A model generated the notes under the pieces. That model ran no database searches. It had not been told where the DNA came from and saw nothing but the letters and a program-made list of their open reading frames with translations. From positions 1 through 8,545 of the forward strand of contig JAUYME010000038.1 in the NCBI GenBank assembly GCA_030699515.1: a stretch of 8,545 nt of DNA, read 5' to 3'. The position numbers were made by a program, and so were the translations under genes. The stretch comes from a bacterium. Its GTDB lineage: Bacteria > Patescibacteriota > Minisyncoccia > UBA6257 > 1-14-0-10-44-23. Below, piece by piece: positions 1 to 4,342 of the stretch. The number at the start of each line of letters is the position of its first letter. Position 1 is the first letter of the stretch.

Positions 1-207
1 GTGCGGACCAGTCCAAACAATATCTCGGCTTTTTTCATCGTAAAGATTGTGCACCGTAGCGCGCCCCTCCGGATGCCCCTCAGAATAAAACCACTCACCC
101 AGCGTTAAATCGTAGCTGGCGGTGTTTAATTTTCTTTTGTCGAAAGGACTAATAACAATGTTGCCTTCCTTTTTGTGTTCTAAAATTTTTGGTCTTGATA
201 AAAGCAT
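1..207 (-). CDS. dcd: dCTP deaminase, N-terminal part (gene runs off left edge)
   Basis: Reading leftwards from the ATG at 207-205, an uninterrupted frame of 69 codons reaches the window edge. The protein begins MLLSRPKILEHKKEGNIVIS and continues with PFDKRKLNTASYDLTLGEW. This matches the N-terminus of the dCTP deaminase/dUTPase-like family: an initial MxLS, a GxIxIxPF strand, and the SYDLxLG motif at residues 31-37. Family members convert dCTP to dUTP (some also to dUMP), supplying the substrate for thymidylate synthase, which is the divergent neighbour. The catalytic Arg/Glu segment lies outside the window, so mono- or bifunctional activity cannot be decided. No SD precedes the ATG. The identification rests on the motif pattern and the neighbours. 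Confidence 0.85.
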   Translation of the reverse strand, partial: MLLSRPKILEHKKEGNIVISPFDKRKLNTASYDLTLGEWFYSEGHPEGRATVHNLYDEKSRDIVWTGPH

Positions 208-310
208 ATGAAATTTATTCTATTTCTATTATGAAGGTTATTCTACACCAATTTTTAAAAACTAACCAAAAGTCTCATAAATTTAAAGCTTATGTTAATA
301 TTCCAATAAG
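208..310. promoter_or_regulatory. Divergent promoter region between dcd and thyA
   Basis: This AT-rich 103-bp gap separates two divergent starts, so promoters for both genes should lie here. On the minus strand TAGAAT (245-240) is a reasonable -10 for dcd, with a poor TTGGTT about 18 bp upstream of it. On the plus strand TATGTT (291-296) lies 14 bp before the thyA ATG and could be its -10, but no convincing -35 is seen. Neither gene has an SD. If TATGTT is used, the thyA mRNA would have a very short leader. Confidence 0.35.
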
Positions 311-1153
311 ATGAAGCAGTATTTAGACATCCTTAAAGAAGTTTTAGAAAAGGGTGACGAGCGCGTGGACCGCACTGGCGTTGGAACGCGTGCTTTGTTT
401 CGTCGCACAATGCGTTTTGACCTATCTACTGGAAAGTTTCCAATTGTCACAACTAAAAAAGTGTTTTTCTACGGTGTTGTCGCCGAATTAATTTGGTTCT
501 TAAAAGGAATCTCCGACAACCGAGAATTGCAAAAGCTTGGCGTGCACATCTGGGATGGTAATGCTAATGATCCGCGCTGGAAAGAAAAGGCAAAATTTGA
601 AGGAGACCTGGGGCGAGTATATGGAGTACAGTGGAGAAGCTGGCGCTCTCAAAGCGGGGAAGTTGATCAGATTGAAGATTTGCTAGAAGTTATAAAAAAT
701 AATCCTGCAAACCGACGCATGCTAGTTACCGCATGGAATCCAGGAGAGCTAGATCAAATGGCCTTGCCACCCTGCCACATGTTCTTCCAATGCTTTGTTA
801 GAGAAGGAAAGTATCTAGACTTAGCCATGTACCAAAGAAGCTGCGACCTGTTTTTGGGCGTACCATTCAACATCTCTTCCTATGCACTACTTCTTACTCT
901 GCTTGCTAGATTTACAGGGCTTGAGCCTGGCGAATTTATTCACGACTTAGGCGACGCGCACATTTATTTAAATCACATTGACCAAGTTAAAGAACAGCTT
1001 AGCCGCGAAGCCTTAGAGCTGCCAACACTAGAGCTAGACCCATCTATCAAGTCTATAGACGACTTAAAGCTAGACAAAGATTGGATTAAAGAAAAAATTA
1101 GACTTGTTGATTACAAGTCTCACCCCTCCATCAAAGCACCCATGGCGGTATAG
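311..1153 (+). CDS. thyA: Thymidylate synthase
   Basis: The 280-residue ThyA-type thymidylate synthase methylates dUMP to dTMP using methylene-tetrahydrofolate and releases dihydrofolate. The start MKQYLDILKEVLEKG aligns closely with E. coli ThyA. Visible family motifs are DRTGVGT with Arg21 (residues 20-26), NRRMLVTAWNPGELD with the phosphate-binding Arg135/Arg136, the catalytic Cys155 in ALPPCH, QRSCD at 175-179, Asn187 in GVPFNISSYA, DAHIYLNH at 215-222, and the C-terminal KAPMAV. The protein is about 16 residues longer than E. coli ThyA, mostly from an insertion around residues 82-97 before GDLGRVYG. No SD precedes the ATG. Its stop abuts the stop of folA, the enzyme that recycles its folate product; dcd, which supplies dUMP precursor, is divergent from it. 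Confidence 0.97.
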   Translation: MKQYLDILKEVLEKGDERVDRTGVGTRALFRRTMRFDLSTGKFPIVTTKKVFFYGVVAELIWFLKGISDNRELQKLGVHIWDGNANDPRWKEKAKFEGDLGRVYGVQWRSWRSQSGEVDQIEDLLEVIKNNPANRRMLVTAWNPGELDQMALPPCHMFFQCFVREGKYLDLAMYQRSCDLFLGVPFNISSYALLLTLLARFTGLEPGEFIHDLGDAHIYLNHIDQVKEQLSREALELPTLELDPSIKSIDDLKLDKDWIKEKIRLVDYKSHPSIKAPMAV

Positions 1154-1633
1154 CTACCTTACTCTGTCGTAGATTTGAAAGTTGTAATCGTACTCATTTT
1201 CACTGTCTTTATCGTGCTTTTCCTCAGAAACCAGCTTCCATTCATCACTCTCAAATTCAGGAAAAAACACATCGCCATCTAGCTCTACATCCACACGAGT
1301 TATATAAATTCTATCTGCATACTCCAAGCCCTGTTTGTAAATTTGCCCTCCACCAATGATAAAAGCATCTTCGCCAGCAAGCTCAAAAGCCTGCTCAAAA
1401 GAATTGGCCATAAAAGCACCTTCAACTTTGTAGTTTGGATCGCGAGTTAAAATGATATTTTTTCTGTTTGGCAAAAGCCTGCCAATAGATTTGTAGGTGG
1501 CCTCTCCCATAATCACAGGATTGCCGGTAGTGGTTTCCTTAAAATGTTTTAAATCAGCAGGAAGGTGCCAGGGCAAATCATTTTTTACCCCTATCACTCG
1601 GTTATTACTCATTGCTGCAATCATAGAAATCAT
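1154..1633 (-). CDS. folA: Dihydrofolate reductase
   Basis: The 159-residue protein has the usual length of chromosomal DHFR, which reduces dihydrofolate to tetrahydrofolate with NADPH. The start MISMIAAMSNNRVIG matches E. coli FolA residue by residue, so the first ATG is preferred over Met4. Visible sites are Trp22, the acidic Asp27 in LPADLKHF, Phe31, Arg57 in LPNRKNIILTR (folate glutamate binding), the GGG at 94-96 of the cofactor site, and Thr112. Two positions are unusual: the normal MGRxTWxSIG motif reads MGEATYKSIG (residues 42-51), so the Arg44 that touches the NADPH 2'-phosphate in E. coli is Glu here. An SD-like GAGG lies 6 nt upstream of the ATG. The gene converges with thyA with no gap. 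Confidence 0.96.
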   Translation of the reverse strand: MISMIAAMSNNRVIGVKNDLPWHLPADLKHFKETTTGNPVIMGEATYKSIGRLLPNRKNIILTRDPNYKVEGAFMANSFEQAFELAGEDAFIIGGGQIYKQGLEYADRIYITRVDVELDGDVFFPEFESDEWKLVSEEKHDKDSENEYDYNFQIYDRVR

Positions 1634-1645
1634 ATAGCCCTCATT

Positions 1646-1672
1646 CTAGAGCAAAGCGCAAAAGCTTTCTAG
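1646..1672. repeat. Imperfect inverted repeat at folA/GC-rich insert boundary
   Basis: CTAG at 1646-1649 and AAAGC at 1653-1657 can pair with CTAG at 1669-1672 and GCTTT at 1664-1668, leaving a 3-nt bulge and a 6-nt loop. It lies between the divergent starts of folA and the first small membrane gene, close to where the composition shifts from AT-leaning to GC-rich. It could be an operator or an insertion junction; nothing decides between these. Confidence 0.35.
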
Positions 1673-1673
1673 G

Positions 1674-1702
1674 TTGACCCTCGCCCCAAAAAGGTGTTTG
1701 AT
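1674..1702 (+). promoter_or_regulatory. Candidate sigma70-type promoter for the two small membrane genes
   Basis: TTGACC (1674-1679, 5 of 6 to the -35 consensus) is followed after 17 bp by TTTGAT (1697-1702, 4 of 6 to the -10 consensus). The first small gene starts 21 bp downstream behind a strong SD. Spacing and position are right; the -10 is only moderate. Confidence 0.4.
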
Positions 1703-1723
1703 TAAAGGTGAAAGGAGAAAATC

Positions 1724-1918
1724 ATGGCACTGTTTCTGGGACACTTCATCGCCGCCACGATTCTGGGAACCATCACCGGTCTGCTCACGAGCATCAAGGA
1801 GGGGACAGTTGGCGGGATCGGCGCAGGAGCCGCCATCGGGCTGCTCTTCTTCCTCTGCACCTTCCTGGGTGAGCGTAACATCGCCCGGCAGAAGGCCGAA
1901 CGGAACAATAGCCGCTAA
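1724..1918 (+). CDS. Small two-helix membrane protein (64 aa), unknown function
   Basis: The gene has a textbook SD (AAAGGAG, 1711-1717, 6 nt before the ATG), which fixes the start. The product has two predicted membrane segments, about residues 3-22 (LFLGHFIAATILGTITGLL) and 30-48, joined by a short charged and glycine-rich turn, and ends in a basic tail (RNIARQKAERNNSR). It is not recognised as a named family. Codon use is GC-rich: by hand count 50 of 64 third positions are G or C, against 39 of 88 in the nearby rpsO. This suggests an origin or selection history different from the housekeeping genes. The next gene follows after 25 nt with its own SD, so the two probably form an operon and may act together in the membrane. 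Confidence 0.8.
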   Translation: MALFLGHFIAATILGTITGLLTSIKEGTVGGIGAGAAIGLLFFLCTFLGERNIARQKAERNNSR

Positions 1919-1943
1919 CAAGCGGCAGAAAGGAGCGGTTGCT

Positions 1944-2102
1944 ATGTTCAAGTTCGAGACCATACTCTACATCATCTGTATGGCGCTCATCATCCTCATA
2001 GGGTGGAAGAGCGGAGGCTGGCAGGGCGCGATCTTCGGAGGACTCATCCTCACCGCAGCTGTTCTGCTCACCATTCAATTCTCCAGAAAGATGAGGCTAT
2101 AA
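1944..2102 (+). CDS. Small two-helix membrane protein (52 aa), unknown function
   Basis: The start is set by an SD (AAAGGAG, 1929-1935) 8 nt before the ATG. The same frame is open back to an ATG at 1674, but that longer reading would overlap the upstream small gene and has no SD, so the short form is preferred. The product (begins MFKFETILYIICMALIILIG) has two membrane segments, about residues 5-20 and 27-45, separated by WKSGGWQG, and a short basic end (SRKMRL). Like its neighbour it is GC-rich in codon use. Both are two-helix proteins of similar size with basic C-termini, which would fit a two-component membrane complex, a holin-like pair or a toxin-like pair. None of these can be decided from sequence. 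Confidence 0.75.
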   Translation: MFKFETILYIICMALIILIGWKSGGWQGAIFGGLILTAAVLLTIQFSRKMRL

Positions 2103-2130
2103 ACACCGATATGTAGCCCATCCACCGCGA

Positions 2131-2154
2131 GGGTGCGGTCGAAAGATCGCACCC
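2131..2154 (+). terminator. GAAA-loop hairpin after the small membrane genes
   Basis: GGGTGCGGTC (2131-2140) pairs with GATCGCACCC (2145-2154) over 10 bp with one G-U pair, closed by a GAAA tetraloop. It lies 28 nt after the stop of the second small gene. There is no U-tract after it, so it may be an RNA-stabilising or attenuating stem rather than an intrinsic terminator. Confidence 0.5.
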
Positions 2155-2155
2155 A

Positions 2156-2196
2156 CCCGCCTTCGCTCTGCGAGCTACGGCGGGCAAGCCCGCCCC
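2156..2196. repeat. GC-rich REP-like palindromes
   Basis: Two overlapping inverted repeats share one arm. CCCGCC (2156-2161) can pair with GGCGGG (2179-2184), with an inner TCGC/GCGA stem around TCT. Alternatively GGCGGGC (2179-2185) pairs with GCCCGCC (2188-2194). The composition and nested form resemble dispersed intergenic palindromes. No coding potential is evident. Confidence 0.5.
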
Positions 2197-2263
2197 TAAA
2201 TCTTATTTGTATATCCGTATTTAATCCGCCTGCCCTCCTCTGGAGTGTAATCCGTAGCAACTT

Positions 2264-2298
2264 GTACTTACTACTTGCTACATGCTACTTGCTACTAA
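2264..2298 (+). repeat. Heptamer array A (CTAnnnn repeats)
   Basis: Consecutive 7-bp units CTACTTG (2271-2277), CTACATG (2278-2284), CTACTTG (2285-2291) and CTACTAA (2292-2298) keep CTA at every seventh base. A degenerate unit GTACTTA (2264-2270) precedes them. The array lies between the hairpins of the small-gene insert and the aldolase gene. Confidence 0.8.
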
Positions 2299-2360
2299 TT
2301 TAGCGCTTCCGCCACCGCCTCTACAACAGGCGGCATTATTTTATACGGCGCCAGCTAAAT
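2298..2360 (+). other. Nested stem-loop in the gap before the aldolase
   Basis: ATTTAGC (2298-2304) pairs with GCTAAAT (2354-2360), enclosing a second hairpin in which CCGCCT (2315-2320) pairs with AGGCGG (2328-2333) around a 7-nt loop. The inner stem is followed by CATTATTTTAT, so it could act as a weak terminator. A second GCTAAAT at 2394-2400 could compete for the outer arm. The 2103-2494 gap otherwise holds only repeats; no gene is seen in it. Confidence 0.4.
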
Positions 2361-2368
2361 GTATGAGC

Positions 2369-2386
2369 CCTGCCGGCAGGCAGGCG
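2369..2386. repeat. CCTGCC/GGCAGG palindrome with GGCAGGCAGG extension
   Basis: CCTGCCGGCAGG (2369-2380) is a perfect 12-bp palindrome, extended on the right to GGCAGGCAGGCG. The core GGCAGGCAG recurs at 4271-4279 in the gap before the S1 gene, which marks it as a dispersed element within this window. Confidence 0.55.
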
Positions 2387-2454
2387 TTTATTTCAGGCTA
2401 AATTGGGGTATAGTCTCTATAGCACTGACGTAATTCTCTTCATTTCTTAGTTTT

Positions 2455-2485
2455 CTATAACCTATCACCTACAACCTATAACCTA
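2455..2485 (+). repeat. Heptamer array B directly upstream of the aldolase start
   Basis: Units CTATAAC (2455-2461), CTATCAC (2462-2468), CTACAAC (2469-2475), CTATAAC (2476-2482) and a partial CTA end 9 bp before the aldolase ATG. From 2451 to 2485 it is identical at 33 of 35 positions to the array before the S1 gene. TATAAC (2477-2482) resembles a -10 box and ends 12 bp before the ATG; if used, the aldolase mRNA would be almost leaderless. Confidence 0.8.
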
Positions 2486-2494
2486 GTAAACAAT

Positions 2495-3382
2495 ATGAAT
2501 CAAGAACAACTTAGCAGAATGAAAAATGCCTTGGGCTTTATCGCTGCCCTTGATCAGAGCGGGGGATCAACTCCAAAAGCATTAAAAAACTACGGCATTG
2601 AAGAAACTGAGTACTCAAACGAAAGTGAGATGTTTGATTTTGTACATAAAATGCGCACTCGCATTGTAACTTCGCCCTCTTTTAATAAAGACAAGGTTTT
2701 GGCAGCCATACTTTTTAAGGATACGGTTGCGCGCCAAGTTGAAGGCAAGAGTACCGCCGACTATCTCTGGGAAGAGAAGGGTATCATTCCCATCCTAAAA
2801 ATTGATAGTGGGCTAGCAGATGAAGAAAATGGCGTGCAGTTAATGAAGCCAATTGCCCAGCTTGACCAGCTTCTTGAGTTTGCACAGGAAAAACATATTT
2901 TTGGAACAAAGATGCGCTCGTTAATTAACGGCCTAAACGAAAAAGGCATTGAGAAGCTCGTTAACCAACAGTTTGAAGTAGCCAAGCAAATTATTGCCGA
3001 GGGCTTTGTGCCTATTATTGAACCGGAGGTAAATATTCATGCTGAAAATAAGGCTGAGATAGAGGAAATCTTAGAAAAAAAGATTAAGTCTCATTTAGAT
3101 AAGCTTTCTGATAACGAGCTTGTCATGCTAAAACTCACCCTTCCCGATACAGATAATCTCTACAAAGATCTCATTGCACATAACAATGTTGTGCGTGTAG
3201 CCGCACTTTCTGGAGGCTATAGCCGCGTAGAGGCAAACGAGAAACTTGCCAGAAACACTGGTATGATAGCCAGCTTTAGCCGAGCGTTAACAGAAGGGCT
3301 CTCTGTAAATCAAAGCGATGAAGAGTTTAACGCTACGCTAGCTAGCTCAATAGAAAGTATCTATCAAGCATCAATTAGCTAG
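2495..3382 (+). CDS. fda: Class I fructose-1,6-bisphosphate aldolase (staphylococcal Fda type)
   Basis: The 295-residue enzyme splits fructose 1,6-bisphosphate into dihydroxyacetone phosphate and glyceraldehyde 3-phosphate in cytosolic glycolysis, by a metal-independent Schiff-base mechanism. The sequence follows Staphylococcus Fda (296 aa) almost throughout: MNQEQLSRMKN, GFIAALDQSGGSTPKAL (Asp20), MRTRIVTSPSF, GVQLMKPI, HIFGTKMRS, VPIIEPEVN (Glu176, Glu178), VMLKLTLP with Lys213 as the expected Schiff-base lysine, the phosphate-binding LSGGYSR (239-244), and IASFSRAL near the C-terminus. It is not the DhnA/FbaB type found in E. coli. No SD precedes the ATG; a heptamer array lies just upstream. 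A strong terminator follows, and the gene looks monocistronic. Confidence 0.95.
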   Translation: MNQEQLSRMKNALGFIAALDQSGGSTPKALKNYGIEETEYSNESEMFDFVHKMRTRIVTSPSFNKDKVLAAILFKDTVARQVEGKSTADYLWEEKGIIPILKIDSGLADEENGVQLMKPIAQLDQLLEFAQEKHIFGTKMRSLINGLNEKGIEKLVNQQFEVAKQIIAEGFVPIIEPEVNIHAENKAEIEEILEKKIKSHLDKLSDNELVMLKLTLPDTDNLYKDLIAHNNVVRVAALSGGYSRVEANEKLARNTGMIASFSRALTEGLSVNQSDEEFNATLASSIESIYQASIS

Positions 3383-3455
3383 GCGCATCAAGGAAATCCT
3401 GGCATCTGCCACCCAGACCACTACCTCCACCACACCCCATACCACTACTGCCCAC
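3383..3455 (+). other. C/T-ending coding-like stretch, possible gene remnant
   Basis: After the aldolase stop, the frame starting at 3381 stays open to a TGA at 3522-3524. It reads RRIKEILASATQTTT and continues Thr/Pro-rich before running into the terminator palindrome. By hand count 16 of its first 24 codons from 3384 end in G or C, similar to the GC-rich inserts. There is no start codon or SD of its own. It may be the 3' remnant of a lost GC-rich gene, or simply a C-rich spacer. Confidence 0.2.
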
Positions 3456-3522
3456 AACGGAAAACCTCCATACAATCCTGCTATGCCGCGGCATAGCAGG
3501 ATTGTGGAGCGCGTCCGTTTTT
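3456..3522 (+). terminator. Strong intrinsic terminator after aldolase
   Basis: A perfect 34-bp palindrome (3472-3505, arms of 16 bp around a GC centre, including CCGCGG) is extended by CTCC (3466-3469) pairing with GGAG (3506-3509) across a 2-nt bulge. AACGG (3456-3460) can also pair with CCGTT (3515-3519). The stem is followed by CGCGTCCGTTTTT (3510-3522). This is the first terminator downstream of the aldolase, and its outer parts recur in the terminator at 4001-4047. Confidence 0.8.
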
Positions 3523-3539
3523 GATGTTTCTTTGCCTTT

Positions 3540-3560
3540 CTACATCCTACGTCCTACGTC
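3540..3560 (+). repeat. Heptamer array D (CTACATC/CTACGTC)
   Basis: Units CTACATC (3540-3546), CTACGTC (3547-3553) and CTACGTC (3554-3560) begin 17 bp after the T-run of the aldolase terminator. They are preceded by a T-rich tract, as are arrays B, C and E. Confidence 0.75.
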
Positions 3561-3577
3561 CTCTCTTATTATGCTTA

Positions 3578-3605
3578 TTACATGCTACAGGTTAAATGTT
3601 ACATG
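3578..3605 (+). repeat. Heptamer array D2 (YTAmATG-type)
   Basis: Units TTACATG (3578-3584), CTACAGG (3585-3591), TTAAATG (3592-3598) and TTACATG (3599-3605) form a second, out-of-phase array between array D and the helix-turn-helix gene. Its units resemble CTACATG of array A and show that the conserved core is YTA. Confidence 0.65.
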
Positions 3606-3680
3606 TTCTTCCTTGCCCTTTTTCATACAAAAAGTTAGGTTAAAAATATCCGGAATCGGCCGGCACACCTGGAGAGAATC

Positions 3681-3959
3681 ATGAAGAATCCCTTCGTCTG
3701 GATCATAGGCCTATTCCTGCGTATGCGTAAGGGAAAGGTCAGCAAGCACCAGGAGCTTCCGTCTTGGAACCACGACGAATTCTACAGCTTCAACGAAGTG
3801 CTCGAGCGCCTCAGCATCACCGAGAACCGTCTCAAGCGCCTCGTCAGCGAAGGAGAGATTCGCATGTTTCGCTTCTCTGGCCAGGCATGCTTCAGGCGTG
3901 GCGAGATCGACAACATCGTCGCTCGCAAAGCCTTGGACCCTTCCATCCTTGGCCCCTAG
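3681..3959 (+). CDS. Small MerR/excisionase-like helix-turn-helix protein
   Basis: The 92-residue protein starts behind a clear SD (GGAG, 3671-3674, 6 nt before the ATG). Residues 34-81 (FYSFNEVLERLSITENRLKR, then LVSEGEIRMFRFSGQACFRR) look like the winged helix-turn-helix of the HTH_17/excisionase/MerR group: a first helix, a second helix ending in RLVSEGEI, a short wing, and a final helix. Such domains bind DNA. The first 14 residues (MKNPFVWIIGLFLR) are hydrophobic but short for a membrane span, followed by a basic stretch. By hand count 70 of 92 codons end in G or C, unlike neighbouring housekeeping genes. The segment just before the ATG (GGAGAGAATC) nearly matches that of the 64-aa membrane gene (GGAGAAAATC). 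A terminator follows 41 bp after the stop. The DNA target is unknown. Confidence 0.75.
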   Translation: MKNPFVWIIGLFLRMRKGKVSKHQELPSWNHDEFYSFNEVLERLSITENRLKRLVSEGEIRMFRFSGQACFRRGEIDNIVARKALDPSILGP

Positions 3960-4000
3960 CCTTCGCAGCGCGCTCACCACCCTCACCCCCCCCACCGCGC

Positions 4001-4047
4001 AACGGCGCGGGCTTCCCCCTCGGGAGGCCCGCGCCGCGTCCGTTTTT
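4001..4047 (+). terminator. Intrinsic terminator after the helix-turn-helix gene
   Basis: GGCGCGGGCTTCCC (4004-4017) pairs with GGGAGGCCCGCGCC (4022-4035) over 14 bp with one G-U pair and a 4-nt loop. CGCGTCCGTTTTT (4035-4047) follows and is identical to the tail of the aldolase terminator. AACGG (4001-4005) can pair with CCGTT (4040-4044), again as in that terminator. The stems themselves are unrelated. Confidence 0.8.
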
Positions 4048-4055
4048 AGCTCTTT

Positions 4056-4090
4056 CTACTCACTACTAACTACTGCCTACTCACTAGCTT
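4056..4090 (+). repeat. Heptamer array E (CTACTnn)
   Basis: Units CTACTCA (4056-4062), CTACTAA (4063-4069), CTACTGC (4070-4076), CTACTCA (4077-4083) and CTAGCTT (4084-4090) follow the terminator at 4047 after 8 bp. The last unit overlaps the 5' arm of the next hairpin. Confidence 0.8.
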
Positions 4091-4120
4091 CTTTGCCCTT
4101 GACGCCAAAGAAGCTTTATT
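4086..4120 (+). terminator. Stem-loop with 10-bp perfect stem
   Basis: AGCTTCTTTG (4086-4095) pairs perfectly with CAAAGAAGCT (4106-4115) around a 10-nt loop, followed by TTATT. It could be a second, weaker terminator behind the one at 4001-4047, or part of a structured transcript ahead of the S1 gene. Confidence 0.5.
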
Positions 4121-4159
4121 GCTAGTATTAGCCCACCTTTAAAGAGCTTTGGAAGCGCC

Positions 4160-4212
4160 AACAAACCTGCCTTCCAAAATTCTTATTATAATAATCAGAA
4201 GGTTTGTTTTTT
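4160..4212 (+). terminator. Terminator-like hairpin with six-T tail
   Basis: AACAAACC (4160-4167) pairs with GGTTTGTT (4201-4208). TTC (4172-4174) can also pair with GAA (4198-4200) after a 4-nt bulge. The loop contains the 12-bp palindrome TTATTATAATAA, and the stem runs into six T residues (4207-4212). No gene directly precedes it, so it may end a short RNA made from about 4120 or act as an attenuator for the S1 gene. Confidence 0.5.
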
Positions 4213-4219
4213 GTTATTA

Positions 4220-4274
4220 TCGCTTAAAAGCGAGAATAGATGCCCGCCCACATCGACACAAAACGTATCGGGCA
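4220..4274 (+). other. Small hairpin and TGCCCG/CGGGCA inverted repeat before the S1 gene
   Basis: TCGCTT (4220-4225) pairs with AAGCGA (4228-4233) around AA. TGCCCG (4241-4246) can pair with CGGGCA (4269-4274) across a 22-nt loop. The second arm runs into GGCAGGCAG, shared with 2375-2383. The 3960-4342 gap contains no gene; it holds two terminators, two heptamer arrays and these stems. Confidence 0.35.
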
Positions 4275-4304
4275 GGCAGATTCTGTAGTTTTGCATTCCG
4301 TTTT

Positions 4305-4339
4305 CTATAACCTATAAACTACAACCTATAACCTAAACC
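4305..4339 (+). repeat. Heptamer array C directly upstream of the S1 start
   Basis: Units CTATAAC (4305-4311), CTATAAA (4312-4318), CTACAAC (4319-4325), CTATAAC (4326-4332) and CTAAACC (4333-4339) end 3 bp before the ATG of the S1 gene. Array B before the aldolase is nearly the same sequence. TATAAC (4327-4332) resembles a -10 box 10 bp before the ATG, which would give an essentially leaderless message. Confidence 0.8.
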
Positions 4340-4342
4340 ACT

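Noticed and set aside
1674..1943. N-terminal extension giving a 142-aa protein in the frame of the second small membrane gene
   Set aside because: It overlaps the well-supported 64-aa gene in another frame, has no SD at its ATG, and the internal ATG at 1944 has an ideal SD.
1646..2260. Several minus-strand open frames across the GC-rich insert
   Set aside because: They are antisense to the two SD-led small genes, lack start signals, and their translations are composition-driven rather than protein-like.
3456..3522. Resemblance of the CAACGG-stem-CCGTT elements to integron attC sites
   Set aside because: AAC and GTT ends are present, but the flanking bases do not fit RYYYAAC and GTTRRRY, there are no extrahelical bases in the perfect palindrome, and no integrase is seen.
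3502..3684. 60-aa open frame spanning the aldolase terminator and heptamer arrays
   Set aside because: It begins inside the terminator stem, reads through two repeat arrays, and has no SD.
3764..4125. Open frames overlapping the helix-turn-helix gene and its terminator
   Set aside because: They are out-of-frame readings of a GC-rich gene that continue through the terminator hairpin and the heptamer array.
2264..4339. Heptamer arrays as a CRISPR
   Set aside because: The units are 7 bp, tandem and without spacers, and no cas gene is present.
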